This document shows positions 42,800 through 51,242 of a DNA stretch of 64,000 bases, one piece after another (position 1 is the stretch's first letter; the number at the start of each line of letters is the position of its first letter). The stretch lies in assembly GCA_900313615.1 (NCBI GenBank), contig OMRP01000001.1, positions 62,001-126,000 on the forward strand, given 5' to 3'. The notes under the pieces were generated by a model. The model had not been told where the DNA came from and searched no databases. It saw only the letters and a program-made list of their open reading frames with translations. The position numbers and the translations under genes are program-made. The DNA is from an uncultured Prevotellaceae bacterium (GTDB lineage: Bacteria; Bacteroidota; Bacteroidia; Bacteroidales; Bacteroidaceae).

Positions 42800-42839
42800 T
42801 AAATGACATTAAGAATCATCAATATAAAGGTCCCGCTTC
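42779..42839 (+). promoter_or_regulatory. Antiterminator pairing in the Phe/Tyr leader
   Basis: GAAGUGGG (42779-42786) can pair with CCCGCUUC (42832-42839) over 8 positions with one U-G wobble. The right half is also the left arm of the terminator, so the two folds exclude each other. A ribosome stalled at the Tyr/Phe codons (ending 42766) would leave 42779-42786 free; one that reaches the stop codon would cover it. A weaker hairpin, ACTT (42762-42765) with AAGT (42780-42783), could act as the pause or protector stem. Confidence 0.7.
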
Positions 42840-42864
42840 ACAGACGTAAGCGGGACCTTTTATC
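42826..42864 (+). terminator. Attenuator terminator before pheA
   Basis: Arms 42826-42838 and 42848-42860 are perfectly complementary over 13 positions (AAAGGTCCCGCTT with AAGCGGGACCTTT) around a 9-base loop; four T at the end of the right arm lead into TATC. It lies after the leader peptide and before the operon. From the terminator to the pheA ATG (42865-42961) no further signal was seen. Confidence 0.88.
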
Positions 42865-42961
42865 ATTGAAGGAACAAGGGGTAAGGTGCAAGAGACATGC
42901 CAGTGTGGAAATGGCTTAACTTCTTCACTTCATAACTTCTTCATTTCAAAACAAAGAGCAA

Positions 42962-43804
42962 ATGAAACGCATAGCTATACAAGGTGCCATCGGGTCGTTC
43001 CACGATATTGCGGCCCACGAATATTTCAAGGGACAACAGATTCAAATCATCTGCTGTGCTACCTTCGAACAGGTGTTCGAGAACATCAAGCGCGACCCTA
43101 CGGTCATCGGCATGGTGGCCATTGAGAACACCATCGCAGGAAGCCTATTGCACAACTACGAACTGCTGAGGGCTTCGGGAACGACCATCGTGGGAGAACA
43201 CAAACTGCATATTCGCCACTCCATCTGCTGTTTGCCCGATGACTCGTGGGAGACATTACAGGAGGTGCATTCCCATCCCGTGGCTTTCATGCAGTGCCGT
43301 GGTTTCCTGTCCAATCATCCGCAACTGAAAGCTGTGGAACATGAGGATACAGCGGGTGCGGCGGAGATGATACAACGCCTGGACTGTCGTGGATGGGCTG
43401 CCATCTGCCATGCCGAGGCGGCGAAATTGTATGGCATGAAGGTGCTTGAGGATTCCATCGAGGACAACAAACATAATTTCACGCGCTTTCTCGTCGTGTC
43501 TGACACGCGCAAGGCCGACTTCCTCCGTCCACTGGAGAAAGCCAACAAGGCCAGTCTCGTGTTCTCGCTGCCCCACGAAGAGGGGTCGCTGTCGAAAGTG
43601 CTCACCATCCTTTCGTTCTATAATATCAACCTCACGAAGATACAATCGCTGCCCATCATCGGGCACGAATGGGAATATATGTTCTATGTAGATGTGACCT
43701 TTGACAACCTCACACGCTACCGCCAGAGCATCGATGCCATTACACCATTGACCAAGGAACTTAACATCATCGGAGAATATGAAATCGGACAACAGACATA
43801 TTGA
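42962..43804 (+). CDS. pheA: Prephenate dehydratase
   Basis: A 280-residue monofunctional prephenate dehydratase making phenylpyruvate for Phe synthesis. Catalytic-domain marks are ENTIAGS (55-61), DTAGAA (129-134) and the essential TRF at 174-176. A C-terminal ACT domain (about 198-275) is present, but the Phe-binding ESRP motif of enterobacterial enzymes is replaced by QSLP at 228-231, so feedback binding may differ. No chorismate mutase domain is attached; that activity is in the third gene. It overlaps the aminotransferase gene by 26 bases and is controlled by the attenuator upstream. Confidence 0.95.
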   Translation: MKRIAIQGAIGSFHDIAAHEYFKGQQIQIICCATFEQVFENIKRDPTVIGMVAIENTIAGSLLHNYELLRASGTTIVGEHKLHIRHSICCLPDDSWETLQEVHSHPVAFMQCRGFLSNHPQLKAVEHEDTAGAAEMIQRLDCRGWAAICHAEAAKLYGMKVLEDSIEDNKHNFTRFLVVSDTRKADFLRPLEKANKASLVFSLPHEEGSLSKVLTILSFYNINLTKIQSLPIIGHEWEYMFYVDVTFDNLTRYRQSIDAITPLTKELNIIGEYEIGQQTY

Positions 43805-44972
43805 CATCAGACCGGCCGACAGACTCAGTCTGGTGAGTGAATACTATTTCTCACGTAAACTCAAGGAGGTGGCTGAACTCAACCGCCAAGGGCTCAACAT
43901 CATCAGCCTGGCCATCGGCAGTCCCGACATGCCACCATCACAACAGACCATCCGCCGACTGTGCGAGGTGGCGCAGCATCCCGACACCCATGGATACCAA
44001 CCTACCATGGGAACGCCCGAGTTGCGCGAGGCCATGGCTTTCTTTTACAAACGATGGTATGACGTCGACCTCGACCCAAAAACGGAAATCCTTCCGCTCA
44101 TCGGCTCGAAAGAGGGCATACTGCATGTGACGCTGACCTTCGCCAATCCCGGCGACAAGGTGCTCGTGCCCAATCCGGGTTATCCCACCTACACCTCGCT
44201 CAGCAAACTACTCGGTACACAGGTGGTCAACTACGACCTGCTCGAGGATGACGGCTGGCAGCCCGACTTCGATCAGTTGGAGAACATGGACCTCGAGGGC
44301 GTGAAACTGATGTGGACCAACTATCCCAATATGCCTACGGGCGGTGCTGCCAGGATGGCAACCTACGAACGGCTGGTGCGTTTCGCCCACAACCATGGCA
44401 TCGTGGTGGTGAACGACAATCCCTATTCTTTCATCCTCAACGAAAAACCATTGTCGTTGCTTCAGGTGGATGGTGCCAAAGACTGTTGCATCGAGTTTAA
44501 CTCGATGTCGAAAAGCCATAACATGCCCGGATGGCGTGTGGGACTGTGTGCCACCAACAGCACGTTCATCTCGTGGATTCTCAAGGTGAAGAGCAACATC
44601 GATTCGGGTACGTTCCGGGGCATACAGTTGGCGGCGGCGGAGGCTTACCACAACGACAGCGAGTGGCATCGTATGGCCAACATCATGACCTATCGGCGTC
44701 GACGTGATATGGCTGAACAGATCATGACCGCACTGGGTTGTACTTTCGACCCGTCACAGGTGGGCATGTTCCTCTGGGGACGCATCCCCGACCATTACAC
44801 CAATGCCGAGGAACTGACAGAAAGGGTGCTCCACGAGGCACGGGTATTCATCACCCCGGGATTCATCTTCGGCTCACGCGGAGAACGATATATCCGCATC
44901 TCACTCTGCGCCAAGGACGACAAAATTGCCGAAGCGCTGGAAAGAGTTAGAATGCTGAATGTTGAGTGTTGA
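43779..44972 (+). CDS. Class I/II PLP aminotransferase, probably aromatic
   Basis: A 397-residue fold-type I aminotransferase. The PLP lysine is K245 in SMSKSHNMPGWRVG; the NYPNMPTG (181-188) and VVNDNPYSFI (210-219) motifs hold the PLP-binding Asn, Asp and Tyr. Placed inside the Phe/Tyr operon and overlapping pheA by 26 bases, it most likely transaminates phenylpyruvate and 4-hydroxyphenylpyruvate, or prephenate itself. Sequence alone resembles LL-diaminopimelate/aspartate aminotransferases as well, so the substrate is inferred from context. Confidence 0.88.
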   Translation: MKSDNRHIDIRPADRLSLVSEYYFSRKLKEVAELNRQGLNIISLAIGSPDMPPSQQTIRRLCEVAQHPDTHGYQPTMGTPELREAMAFFYKRWYDVDLDPKTEILPLIGSKEGILHVTLTFANPGDKVLVPNPGYPTYTSLSKLLGTQVVNYDLLEDDGWQPDFDQLENMDLEGVKLMWTNYPNMPTGGAARMATYERLVRFAHNHGIVVVNDNPYSFILNEKPLSLLQVDGAKDCCIEFNSMSKSHNMPGWRVGLCATNSTFISWILKVKSNIDSGTFRGIQLAAAEAYHNDSEWHRMANIMTYRRRRDMAEQIMTALGCTFDPSQVGMFLWGRIPDHYTNAEELTERVLHEARVFITPGFIFGSRGERYIRISLCAKDDKIAEALERVRMLNVEC

Positions 44973-44994
44973 ATTTTGAATGGTCGCTTTGCGA

Positions 44995-45100
44995 TGAAGA
45001 ATGACGAGTTACGAGTGATGAGTGATGAGTGATGAGTGTTGAGTGCCTAGCAGGCTATTCTCTTGCTCCTTGCCCCTTGCTCCTTGCCCCTCCAAACTCA
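44995..45100 (+). repeat. Short repeats between the aminotransferase and DAHP synthase genes
   Basis: GAGTGATGAGTGATGAGTG units (about 45014-45045), then TTGCTCCTTGCCCC units (45063-45092). The complement of the latter, GGGGCAAGGAGC, appears at 16728-16756. The stretch interrupts an operon but shows no promoter or terminator. Confidence 0.6.
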
Positions 45101-45136
45101 CCCCTTACCCCCAAAAAATAATAAACTCAAACATAT

Positions 45137-46201
45137 ATGGAACTGGAACTCAAACCAATCAAACTGCCCAGCGACAACGAACGACCCTTCGTCATCGCCG
45201 GACCATGCTCAGCCGAATCGGAAGAGCAAGTGATGACCACGGCCAAACAACTGGCCTCTAAAGGATGCCATAACTTCAGGGCTGGCGTGTGGAAACCCCG
45301 TACCAAACCAGGTGGCTTCGAAGGCCATGGCGAGAAAGCACTGCCCTGGTTGCAGAGGGTACAGAAAGAGACGGGCATGCTCGTTGCCACCGAGGTGGCA
45401 ACTCCCGAACATGTGGAACTGGCCATAAAATATGGAATTGACATCCTCTGGATTGGCGCTCGCACCTCGGCCAACCCCTTTGCCATGCAAGCCCTGGCCG
45501 ATGCCTTGCGCGGTTGCGAAAAACCGGTGTTTGTGAAAAACCCGGTCAACCCTGACCTCGAACTATGGATAGGCGCTCTCGAACGACTGAACCAGGCGGG
45601 CGTAACCCATCTGGGGGCCATTCACCGCGGTTTCTCCAGTTACGACAAGAAGATTTATCGTAACCTGCCCATGTGGCAGATTCCCATCGAGTTGCGTCGT
45701 CGCATCCCCGATATGCCCATCATCTGCGACCCCAGTCATATTGGTGGCAAACGTGAACTGGTAGCTCCGCTCTGCCAGCAGGCGCTCGACCTGGGTGCCG
45801 ACGGTCTGATCGTGGAGAGTCATTGCGACCCCGACAAGGCGTGGAGCGACGCAGCGCAGCAGGTGACACCCGACGTGCTCGACTATATCCTCTCGCTGCT
45901 CGTTATCCGCGATGAGACGGTGACCACGGAAGGCATACATGAACTGCGCAAGCAGATAGATGAACTCGACAACCAACTGATGAACCTCCTGGCCAAACGT
46001 ATGAGGGTATGTCGCGAGATAGGCCAATACAAGAAAGAACATAACATGACGGTGCTCCAGCATCTCCGTTACAGCGAGATTCTCGACAAACGTGGGGCGC
46101 AGGGAGCGCTCTGCGGCATGGGTGCCGACTTCGTGAAGAAAATCTTCGAGAGCGTTCACGAGGAAAGTGTCCGCCAGCAAATGGAAATTATCAATCAGTA
46201 A
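45137..46201 (+). CDS. Bifunctional 3-deoxy-7-phosphoheptulonate (DAHP) synthase / chorismate mutase
   Basis: A 354-residue fusion. Residues 1-260 form a type I-beta DAHP synthase barrel, with GPCSAES (22-28), AGVWKPRTKPGGF (about 50-62) and CDPSHIGGKRE (about 197-207); residues about 265-354 form an AroQ-type chorismate mutase (IHELRKQIDELDNQLMNLLAKRM). It catalyses both the first step of the shikimate pathway and the branch-point step to prephenate. The Prevotella nigrescens enzyme of this arrangement is known to be inhibited by prephenate through its mutase domain; the same control is likely here. Third gene of the operon. Confidence 0.94.
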   Translation: MELELKPIKLPSDNERPFVIAGPCSAESEEQVMTTAKQLASKGCHNFRAGVWKPRTKPGGFEGHGEKALPWLQRVQKETGMLVATEVATPEHVELAIKYGIDILWIGARTSANPFAMQALADALRGCEKPVFVKNPVNPDLELWIGALERLNQAGVTHLGAIHRGFSSYDKKIYRNLPMWQIPIELRRRIPDMPIICDPSHIGGKRELVAPLCQQALDLGADGLIVESHCDPDKAWSDAAQQVTPDVLDYILSLLVIRDETVTTEGIHELRKQIDELDNQLMNLLAKRMRVCREIGQYKKEHNMTVLQHLRYSEILDKRGAQGALCGMGADFVKKIFESVHEESVRQQMEIINQ

Positions 46202-46218
46202 CAACGCCCCCTTCCCAT

Positions 46219-46276
46219 CCCTCCTCACGTGGAGGGCGTAAATACCTCACAGACCATTTATTCTCCCCCTCGGGGG
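46219..46276 (+). repeat. REP-like palindromes before tyrA
   Basis: CCCTCC-TCACGT-GGAGGG (46219-46236) and CCCCC-TC-GGGGG (46265-46276), the latter in a context close to that at 14984. They lie inside the operon, between DAHP synthase and tyrA. Confidence 0.65.
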
Positions 46277-46306
46277 AATTGTGGGGGGCTTTATATATTT
46301 TATACA

Positions 46307-47101
46307 ATGAAAATCCTAGTTTTAGGCGCAGGTAAGATGGGGAGTTTCTTCCTCGACCTGCTCAGTTTCGAACATGAGACCGCGGTCTATGAGAAAGACC
46401 CCAAACGGATGCGGTTCACGTATAACACCCAACGCTTCACCCAACTGGAAGAGATAGAGGCGTTTCAACCTGAATTGGTCATCAATGCGGTGACGGTGAA
46501 ATATACCATCGCGGCTTTCAATGAAGTGTTGCCACATCTGCCACACGATTGCATCATCAGCGACATCGCTTCGGTGAAGACGGGTCTGAAAGAATACTAT
46601 GAGCAGACGGGTCGTCGTTATGTGTCCTCTCACCCGATGTTCGGTCCCACCTTCGCCAACTTGCAACAACTGTCGGAGGAGAACGCCATCATCATCACCG
46701 AAGGCGACTACATGGGACGTATCTTCTTCAAGGACCTCTATTCGCGCCTCGGACTGAATATCTACGAATATGATTTTGAGGAGCATGACCGCACGGTGGC
46801 TTACTCGCTCAGCATCCCCTTCGTGTCGACCTTCGTCTTCGCTGCCGTGATGAAACACCAGGATGCGCCGGGCACCACATTCAAACGCCACATGCGTATT
46901 GCCAAGGGTGTGCTCAACGAAGATGATTTCCTCTTGCAGGAGGTGCTCTTCAACCCCTACACCAGTGGTCAGGTGGCGCAGATACGCACGGAACTGAAGG
47001 AGTTGCTGGAAATCATCGACAATAAAGATGCCGATGGCATGGCGGCCTATCTCAAGAAGATACGCGACAACGTCAGGCGCGACATCGAAATCAAGCGTTG
47101 A
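46307..47101 (+). CDS. tyrA: Prephenate dehydrogenase
   Basis: A 264-residue NAD(P)-dependent enzyme converting prephenate to 4-hydroxyphenylpyruvate for Tyr synthesis. The dinucleotide loop is GAGKMG (7-12), SDIASVKTG (85-93) is the conserved substrate region and H109 in SSHPMFGP is the catalytic histidine. ATG 46307 gives a start directly before the Rossmann strand; an open frame from 46229 runs through repeat sequence and is not convincing. Last biosynthetic gene of the operon; the next start is 5 bases after its stop. Confidence 0.93.
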   Translation: MKILVLGAGKMGSFFLDLLSFEHETAVYEKDPKRMRFTYNTQRFTQLEEIEAFQPELVINAVTVKYTIAAFNEVLPHLPHDCIISDIASVKTGLKEYYEQTGRRYVSSHPMFGPTFANLQQLSEENAIIITEGDYMGRIFFKDLYSRLGLNIYEYDFEEHDRTVAYSLSIPFVSTFVFAAVMKHQDAPGTTFKRHMRIAKGVLNEDDFLLQEVLFNPYTSGQVAQIRTELKELLEIIDNKDADGMAAYLKKIRDNVRRDIEIKR

Positions 47102-47106
47102 ACGGA

Positions 47107-48042
47107 ATGGAGCAAACCAACCGCGCATGGGCTCACCTCGTGGCTTTCTTCACTGTGGCCATCTGGGGTACCACCTTCGTGAGTACGAAGGTCCTCCTTT
47201 TGCATGGACTTACGCCGGCGTGGATTTTCACGCTGCGCTTCGCCATGGCCTATGTGCTGTTGGTGGCACTCACACCGCTCATACGTCGAAAACGTCCGCT
47301 CTCGGAAAACCGACCCTCGCTGTCGCGAAAGGAACGTTGCCGCGACGAGCTGTTGATGTTCGCCTTGGGCGTAACGGGAGGCTCACTCTATTTCTTGGCT
47401 GAAAACGAGGCGCTCAACCACACCACGGCCACGAACACGTCGCTCATCGTCTGTTCCTGTCCGCTTTTCGCCATGTTTCTCATCGCTGCGCTTTATCGCG
47501 ATGAGAAGGTGGCAAAATGGCAGATACTGGGTTCGTGCATCGCCTTGTTGGGCATGGCCACGGTGGTGCTCAATGGGCATTTTGTGCTCCATCTTTCTCC
47601 TTTGGGCGACGCTTTGGCTTTTGTGGCCTGTCTGGCATGGGCTTTCTATTCGCTGCTGATGAAACAGGCATTGCGTCGTTACGACATCTTCGTCATCACA
47701 CGAAAAGTGTTCTTCTACGGTCTCGTCACCATCATCCCTTTCCTGTTGGTGACTAGACAACCGCTCCATATCGAGGCTTTCGACAATCCTGTGGTGTGGG
47801 GCAACCTGCTCTATCTCGGCATAGTGGCGTCGCTGGTGTGTTTCCTCACATGGAATTGGGTGATGCGCCGGTTGGGTCCTGTGGTGGCCACCAACTGGGT
47901 CTATTTCAACCCCATCACCACCATCCTCTTCGCATGGTGGCTGCTCAATGAAAAAATCACGCCTTTCTTCCTCGTGGGAAGTGCCTTGATTCTCATCGGT
48001 ATGTTCTTGGCTGACAAAACGAAAAAAACGGCAGCGTCATGA
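47107..48042 (+). CDS. EamA/DMT-family transporter
   Basis: A 311-residue protein with ten hydrophobic segments in two EamA repeats (about 8-135 and 155-300), typical of drug/metabolite exporters. The GTTFVSTKVLLL segment near the start and AFYSLLMKQ in the middle are characteristic. Start ATG 47107 is preferred over a TTG at 47098, which overlaps the tyrA stop. It is close enough to tyrA (5 bases) to share its transcript, so export of an aromatic amino acid or related metabolite is possible but unproven. It overlaps the next gene by 4 bases. Confidence 0.88.
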   Translation: MEQTNRAWAHLVAFFTVAIWGTTFVSTKVLLLHGLTPAWIFTLRFAMAYVLLVALTPLIRRKRPLSENRPSLSRKERCRDELLMFALGVTGGSLYFLAENEALNHTTATNTSLIVCSCPLFAMFLIAALYRDEKVAKWQILGSCIALLGMATVVLNGHFVLHLSPLGDALAFVACLAWAFYSLLMKQALRRYDIFVITRKVFFYGLVTIIPFLLVTRQPLHIEAFDNPVVWGNLLYLGIVASLVCFLTWNWVMRRLGPVVATNWVYFNPITTILFAWWLLNEKITPFFLVGSALILIGMFLADKTKKTAAS

Positions 48043-48986
48043 CTTCTCTGGGTGTCTTCCTGACGGCTCTTTTCACTTTCGTGGAACTGAACTGCGAAAA
48101 CCTCTTCGACTATCATCACGACGAGGGGAAGAACGATTACGAGTTTCTGCCTACGTCGGATCGTCGGTGGGACACCAACCGTTATTGGCGGAAGGTGAAC
48201 GCCATAGCGCAGGAGATAGTGGCCTGTGGTGGTGAGAAAGACTGGACCTTGCCCGATATGGTGGCGCTGTGCGAGGTGGAGAACGATACGGTGCTTCGCG
48301 ACCTAACACGCCGTTCACTGCTCCGCACAGCACGTTACGAATACATCATGACGGAATCGGGCGATGAACGCGGCATCGATGTGGCGCTTATCTATTCCCC
48401 CTTCTCGTTCCAACTGATTTGTTACGATACTTTTACTGTGGAACCGGTGGAGGGGAAGGCCCCCACGCGCGACATCCTTTATGCCGAGGGACTGACCATT
48501 GGTGGCGACACCCTACATGTGATGGTGGTGCATGCACCGAGTAGGGTGGGAGGGGCACGCAACAAGGAATACCGCCAGCGGGTGGCGGCAAGGGTGAACG
48601 CTACCGTCGACTCGCTACGCCTCTGTCATGTCGACCCGCACATCATCGTGGCGGGCGACTTCAATGACTATGCTACCGACCCGGCACCCACGTCATTATG
48701 TGAGCGTGGGCTGGTGCATATATCCAAAGATGCCCAAGGCTCGAATGGAGCCAAGGGCACCTATAAGTTTCAGGGAAAATGGGGCAGTCTCGACCATATT
48801 TTCGCCAGCCCTTCCATGGCCGCTTGTCTCGAGGACTGTTTCATCTTCGACGCTCCTTTCCTCTTGTCCGATGACAAGAAATATGGAGGAAAACAACCCA
48901 AGCGCACTTATGTAGGCAAACGCCACCAAAAAGACGGTTTTAGTGACCACCTCCCCCTCGTGGCACGGTTTAGAACCTCACCCTAG
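48039..48986 (+). CDS. Endonuclease/exonuclease/phosphatase-family protein
   Basis: A 315-residue metal-dependent phosphoesterase-like protein. Motifs in order are ELNCENLFD (about 16-24), CEVEND (about 85-90), VVHAPSR (about 167-173), AGDFNDY (about 205-211) and the final SDHLPLVARF (about 304-313), all expected for the family. A short hydrophobic N-terminus may be a signal or anchor. It overlaps the EamA gene by 4 bases (ATGA). Whether it acts on DNA, phospholipid or another phosphodiester cannot be told. Confidence 0.88.
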   Translation: MTSLGVFLTALFTFVELNCENLFDYHHDEGKNDYEFLPTSDRRWDTNRYWRKVNAIAQEIVACGGEKDWTLPDMVALCEVENDTVLRDLTRRSLLRTARYEYIMTESGDERGIDVALIYSPFSFQLICYDTFTVEPVEGKAPTRDILYAEGLTIGGDTLHVMVVHAPSRVGGARNKEYRQRVAARVNATVDSLRLCHVDPHIIVAGDFNDYATDPAPTSLCERGLVHISKDAQGSNGAKGTYKFQGKWGSLDHIFASPSMAACLEDCFIFDAPFLLSDDKKYGGKQPKRTYVGKRHQKDGFSDHLPLVARFRTSP

Positions 48987-49003
48987 AATCACTCCCTCCC
49001 TTT

Positions 49004-49966
49004 TCAGAACAAATCTATCGTGTCGGGTGACGTGGCAGACGGGTCATCGGGCACAACAGGTTGGTCGTGAAGCACAGGTGGTGAATAGCGGCTACTGCCG
49101 GAGTCATCGTCGTTGTCTTCATCCTCATCTTCGTCTTCTTGGATGCGTGGAGCCTGCCGTTTCGATTGTTGATGGGTGATGTAACGTTCTACGTCATCAT
49201 TGCTGAAGGTGAACACATGACCGAGAATGCCAAACGAAACGGTCTTCTTTTCATCGCCATACTCCAGTTGCCCGAGTGAGAACAGTCCATAGTCCTTCAC
49301 CGTCACCATGTGACCTGCCACCTTTTCGACGATGCCCGAGGTGAGCACCGAGGTGCCGAAACCACTATAGGGATCACCAAAAACGTCGTCTACCTGTTGC
49401 TCGATGATATCACTCGCCAGTTGGCTGATGGCTGCCTGGTGCTTCTTCTCATCGGGATTGGTTAAAGCCAGGACGGCACAGAGCACAGCCAGGAAGAAGA
49501 GGAAAAAGAACCACCCCTTGTGGCGACTGATGAACGACTCGCGCACGGGAGGCATCGGACCATAGTTGTTGGTCTGTGGTCTGGGGGGTATGTCTTGTGG
49601 CGGTGGTGCCTGCATCGATGGCTCCTGCATAGGAGGAATGGGAGTCTCTATGGCAGGTTGTTCCAATGCAGGTGGTGTTGGCGGTTGAGGCTGTTCCACC
49701 TGTGGCTGTTCCAGTTGCACCACTGAGGGTGCGGGAGGAGGCACATCAATCGGTTGCTCGTCGACCACAGCTGGCGGTTCCGGTACCTGCCACTGCACGA
49801 TGTCGCGCAGCACGTCTACCTCGCCAGCGGGAGTCCAATCAGCCATGCCGGCTTTCCATACCAGCATGTCGCTCTTCAGTCCCATCTTCTGCAAATGCTC
49901 GATGGTATACGGTCCTTGTTGCTCATCATTGAGCACCACATAAAATCGGATTACATTTTCGTTCAT
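49004..49966 (-). CDS. GYF_2 (DUF4339)-domain membrane protein
   Basis: A 320-residue protein. An N-terminal GYF_2 domain (about 8-55, with GPYTIEHLQKMGL and WTPAGEV) is followed by a long Pro/Gln-rich linker (about 65-150), a membrane helix (about 152-170) and a C-terminal domain with VTVKDYGLFSLGQLEYGDEKKTVSFGILGHVF (split by turns). The last 45 residues hold an acidic run. GYF_2 modules bind proline-rich partners; the C-terminal domain resembles DUF4359 proteins but was not firmly recognised. Own promoter at 50025-50055. Confidence 0.78.
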   Translation of the reverse strand: MNENVIRFYVVLNDEQQGPYTIEHLQKMGLKSDMLVWKAGMADWTPAGEVDVLRDIVQWQVPEPPAVVDEQPIDVPPPAPSVVQLEQPQVEQPQPPTPPALEQPAIETPIPPMQEPSMQAPPPQDIPPRPQTNNYGPMPPVRESFISRHKGWFFFLFFLAVLCAVLALTNPDEKKHQAAISQLASDIIEQQVDDVFGDPYSGFGTSVLTSGIVEKVAGHMVTVKDYGLFSLGQLEYGDEKKTVSFGILGHVFTFSNDDVERYITHQQSKRQAPRIQEDEDEDEDNDDDSGSSRYSPPVLHDQPVVPDDPSATSPDTIDLF

Positions 49967-50024
49967 TGCTTTCTCTTTTTTTACTTCCTTCTAGTTTAGT
50001 GTTGTCTTTGTTTTTTTGGCGCTG

Positions 50025-50055
50025 CAAAATTAACATTCCCCCCATACCTACCAAA
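50025..50055 (-). promoter_or_regulatory. Promoter of the GYF_2-domain gene
   Basis: On the minus strand TTTG (plus 50052-50055), 19 bases, then TAATTTTG (plus 50025-50032), an exact Bacteroidetes pair, 58 bases before the ATG. Confidence 0.8.
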
Positions 50056-50234
50056 TTTTGTATGCTTTTTTTGCACAAATTAGCAAATGTTTGAAAAGGT
50101 TTAGGGTTGAAGGACGAAGATTCCGATCGGTCGGATTCCGGCCTCATTGTAACAAAGCATTTGAGAACCAATCATTAGAATAATTATTCAAATGATGATA
50201 TTTTCTTTCCTAACGTTATTTTCAATCTTCCATG

Positions 50235-51242
50235 TCAGTTTGTTGCTTTGTTGTAACTCCAACGCACCACTCCAGGCAGACGCTTGCATAGGAAACGGAA
50301 CAGTTTGAGACCGGAGCGGCTGTAGAAGAGACGGGTCAACCGCTCCTCTTTCCGTTTGTTGTCAAACACTTGTCTGCTCACCTCTGCGAAAGGCTGACCG
50401 GTGTCGATGGCCTCAGCGGCATGACTGGCAGTAAGGAAAGCGTAGTAGAGTCCCTCAAAAGTCAGTCGGTTGGCAAAACCGCCAGCGTCACCGATGAGGA
50501 TGATATGCTCATGCAGGGGATAATCAATGTCCAGGGGGATAAAGGCTCCTTTGGCTTTCTCTTCGGGACAGCCCATGGTGGTGAGCACCTTGCGGAAGAT
50601 TTCCATCGTGGTGTTGTAGTCACAGAATCCCTGCACGTCGTATGTCTCGTTCGGAAAACAGTAATAGTATCCTCTGTCGTAATTGGCAGACAGGTTTATC
50701 ACGATGGCATTGTCGGGTGACTTCGGTCCATATTGCTCCAGGAACAGGAATCCGCGGTTGGTCTCGGGACAGAGGTATTTCCTCACACGGCTATTGGCCC
50801 CATCGGCTCCTATGAGATAGTCGCAGGACACTTGTCGTCCAGACCTAAAGGTGGCTATCACCTGTCTGTCATGCTCCTCTATGGATGTCAAGGCATCGCA
50901 GGTGAAATGACCTCCGCTATTGCGGTATTCTTCCAATAATTGGGCGTCAAACTGGCGGCGTTTGACGATGCGCAGTTCGCTGTTCATGTGCAGGTTGAAC
51001 ACGGGTTCCCCTTCCATCAAGAGCTTCAGCTCGTGCACATTGTTATAGTCGTAGTGGAAAGTCGGCAGTAACTCTTCAAGCAGATGGTAAGAACGGGGTG
51101 TAAGTCCTCCGCCACAAATCTTGTCACGGGGAAAAGTGGCACGGTCCACCAACATGCAGTCGATGCCCCGCTTCCTCAGCAGCAGCCCGCACGTGCTTCC
51201 CGCCGGCCCTGCTCCTACTATCAGTACCTTGGTCTTCTCCAT
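50235..51242 (-). CDS. Geranylgeranyl reductase-family FAD-dependent oxidoreductase
   Basis: About 335 residues of a group-A flavoprotein related to geranylgeranyl reductases and UbiH-like hydroxylases. The FAD loop GAGPAG is near residues 9-14, DKICGGGLTPRS (about 40-51) is the family's CGG active-site stretch, DYLIGADGANSRVR (about 140-153) the second FAD/NAD motif and LIGDAGGFANRLTFEGLYYA (about 247-266) the GD motif. It may reduce isoprenoid chains such as those of menaquinone, or handle another lipid. Starts at 51251 or 51263 are equally possible. Confidence 0.85.
   Translation of the reverse strand: MEKTKVLIVGAGPAGSTCGLLLRKRGIDCMLVDRATFPRDKICGGGLTPRSYHLLEELLPTFHYDYNNVHELKLLMEGEPVFNLHMNSELRIVKRRQFDAQLLEEYRNSGGHFTCDALTSIEEHDRQVIATFRSGRQVSCDYLIGADGANSRVRKYLCPETNRGFLFLEQYGPKSPDNAIVINLSANYDRGYYYCFPNETYDVQGFCDYNTTMEIFRKVLTTMGCPEEKAKGAFIPLDIDYPLHEHIILIGDAGGFANRLTFEGLYYAFLTASHAAEAIDTGQPFAEVSRQVFDNKRKEERLTRLFYSRSGLKLFRFLCKRLPGVVRWSYNKATN

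Noticed and set aside
42779-42864. Riboswitch or T-box instead of an attenuator upstream of pheA
   Set aside because: There is no T-box sequence, no tRNA-like specifier stem and too little space for a known aptamer, whereas the aromatic codon run and alternative stems explain the region fully.
47098-47106. TTG start for the EamA transporter overlapping the tyrA stop
   Set aside because: An ATG three codons later (47107) is a more usual start; the difference does not affect the function.
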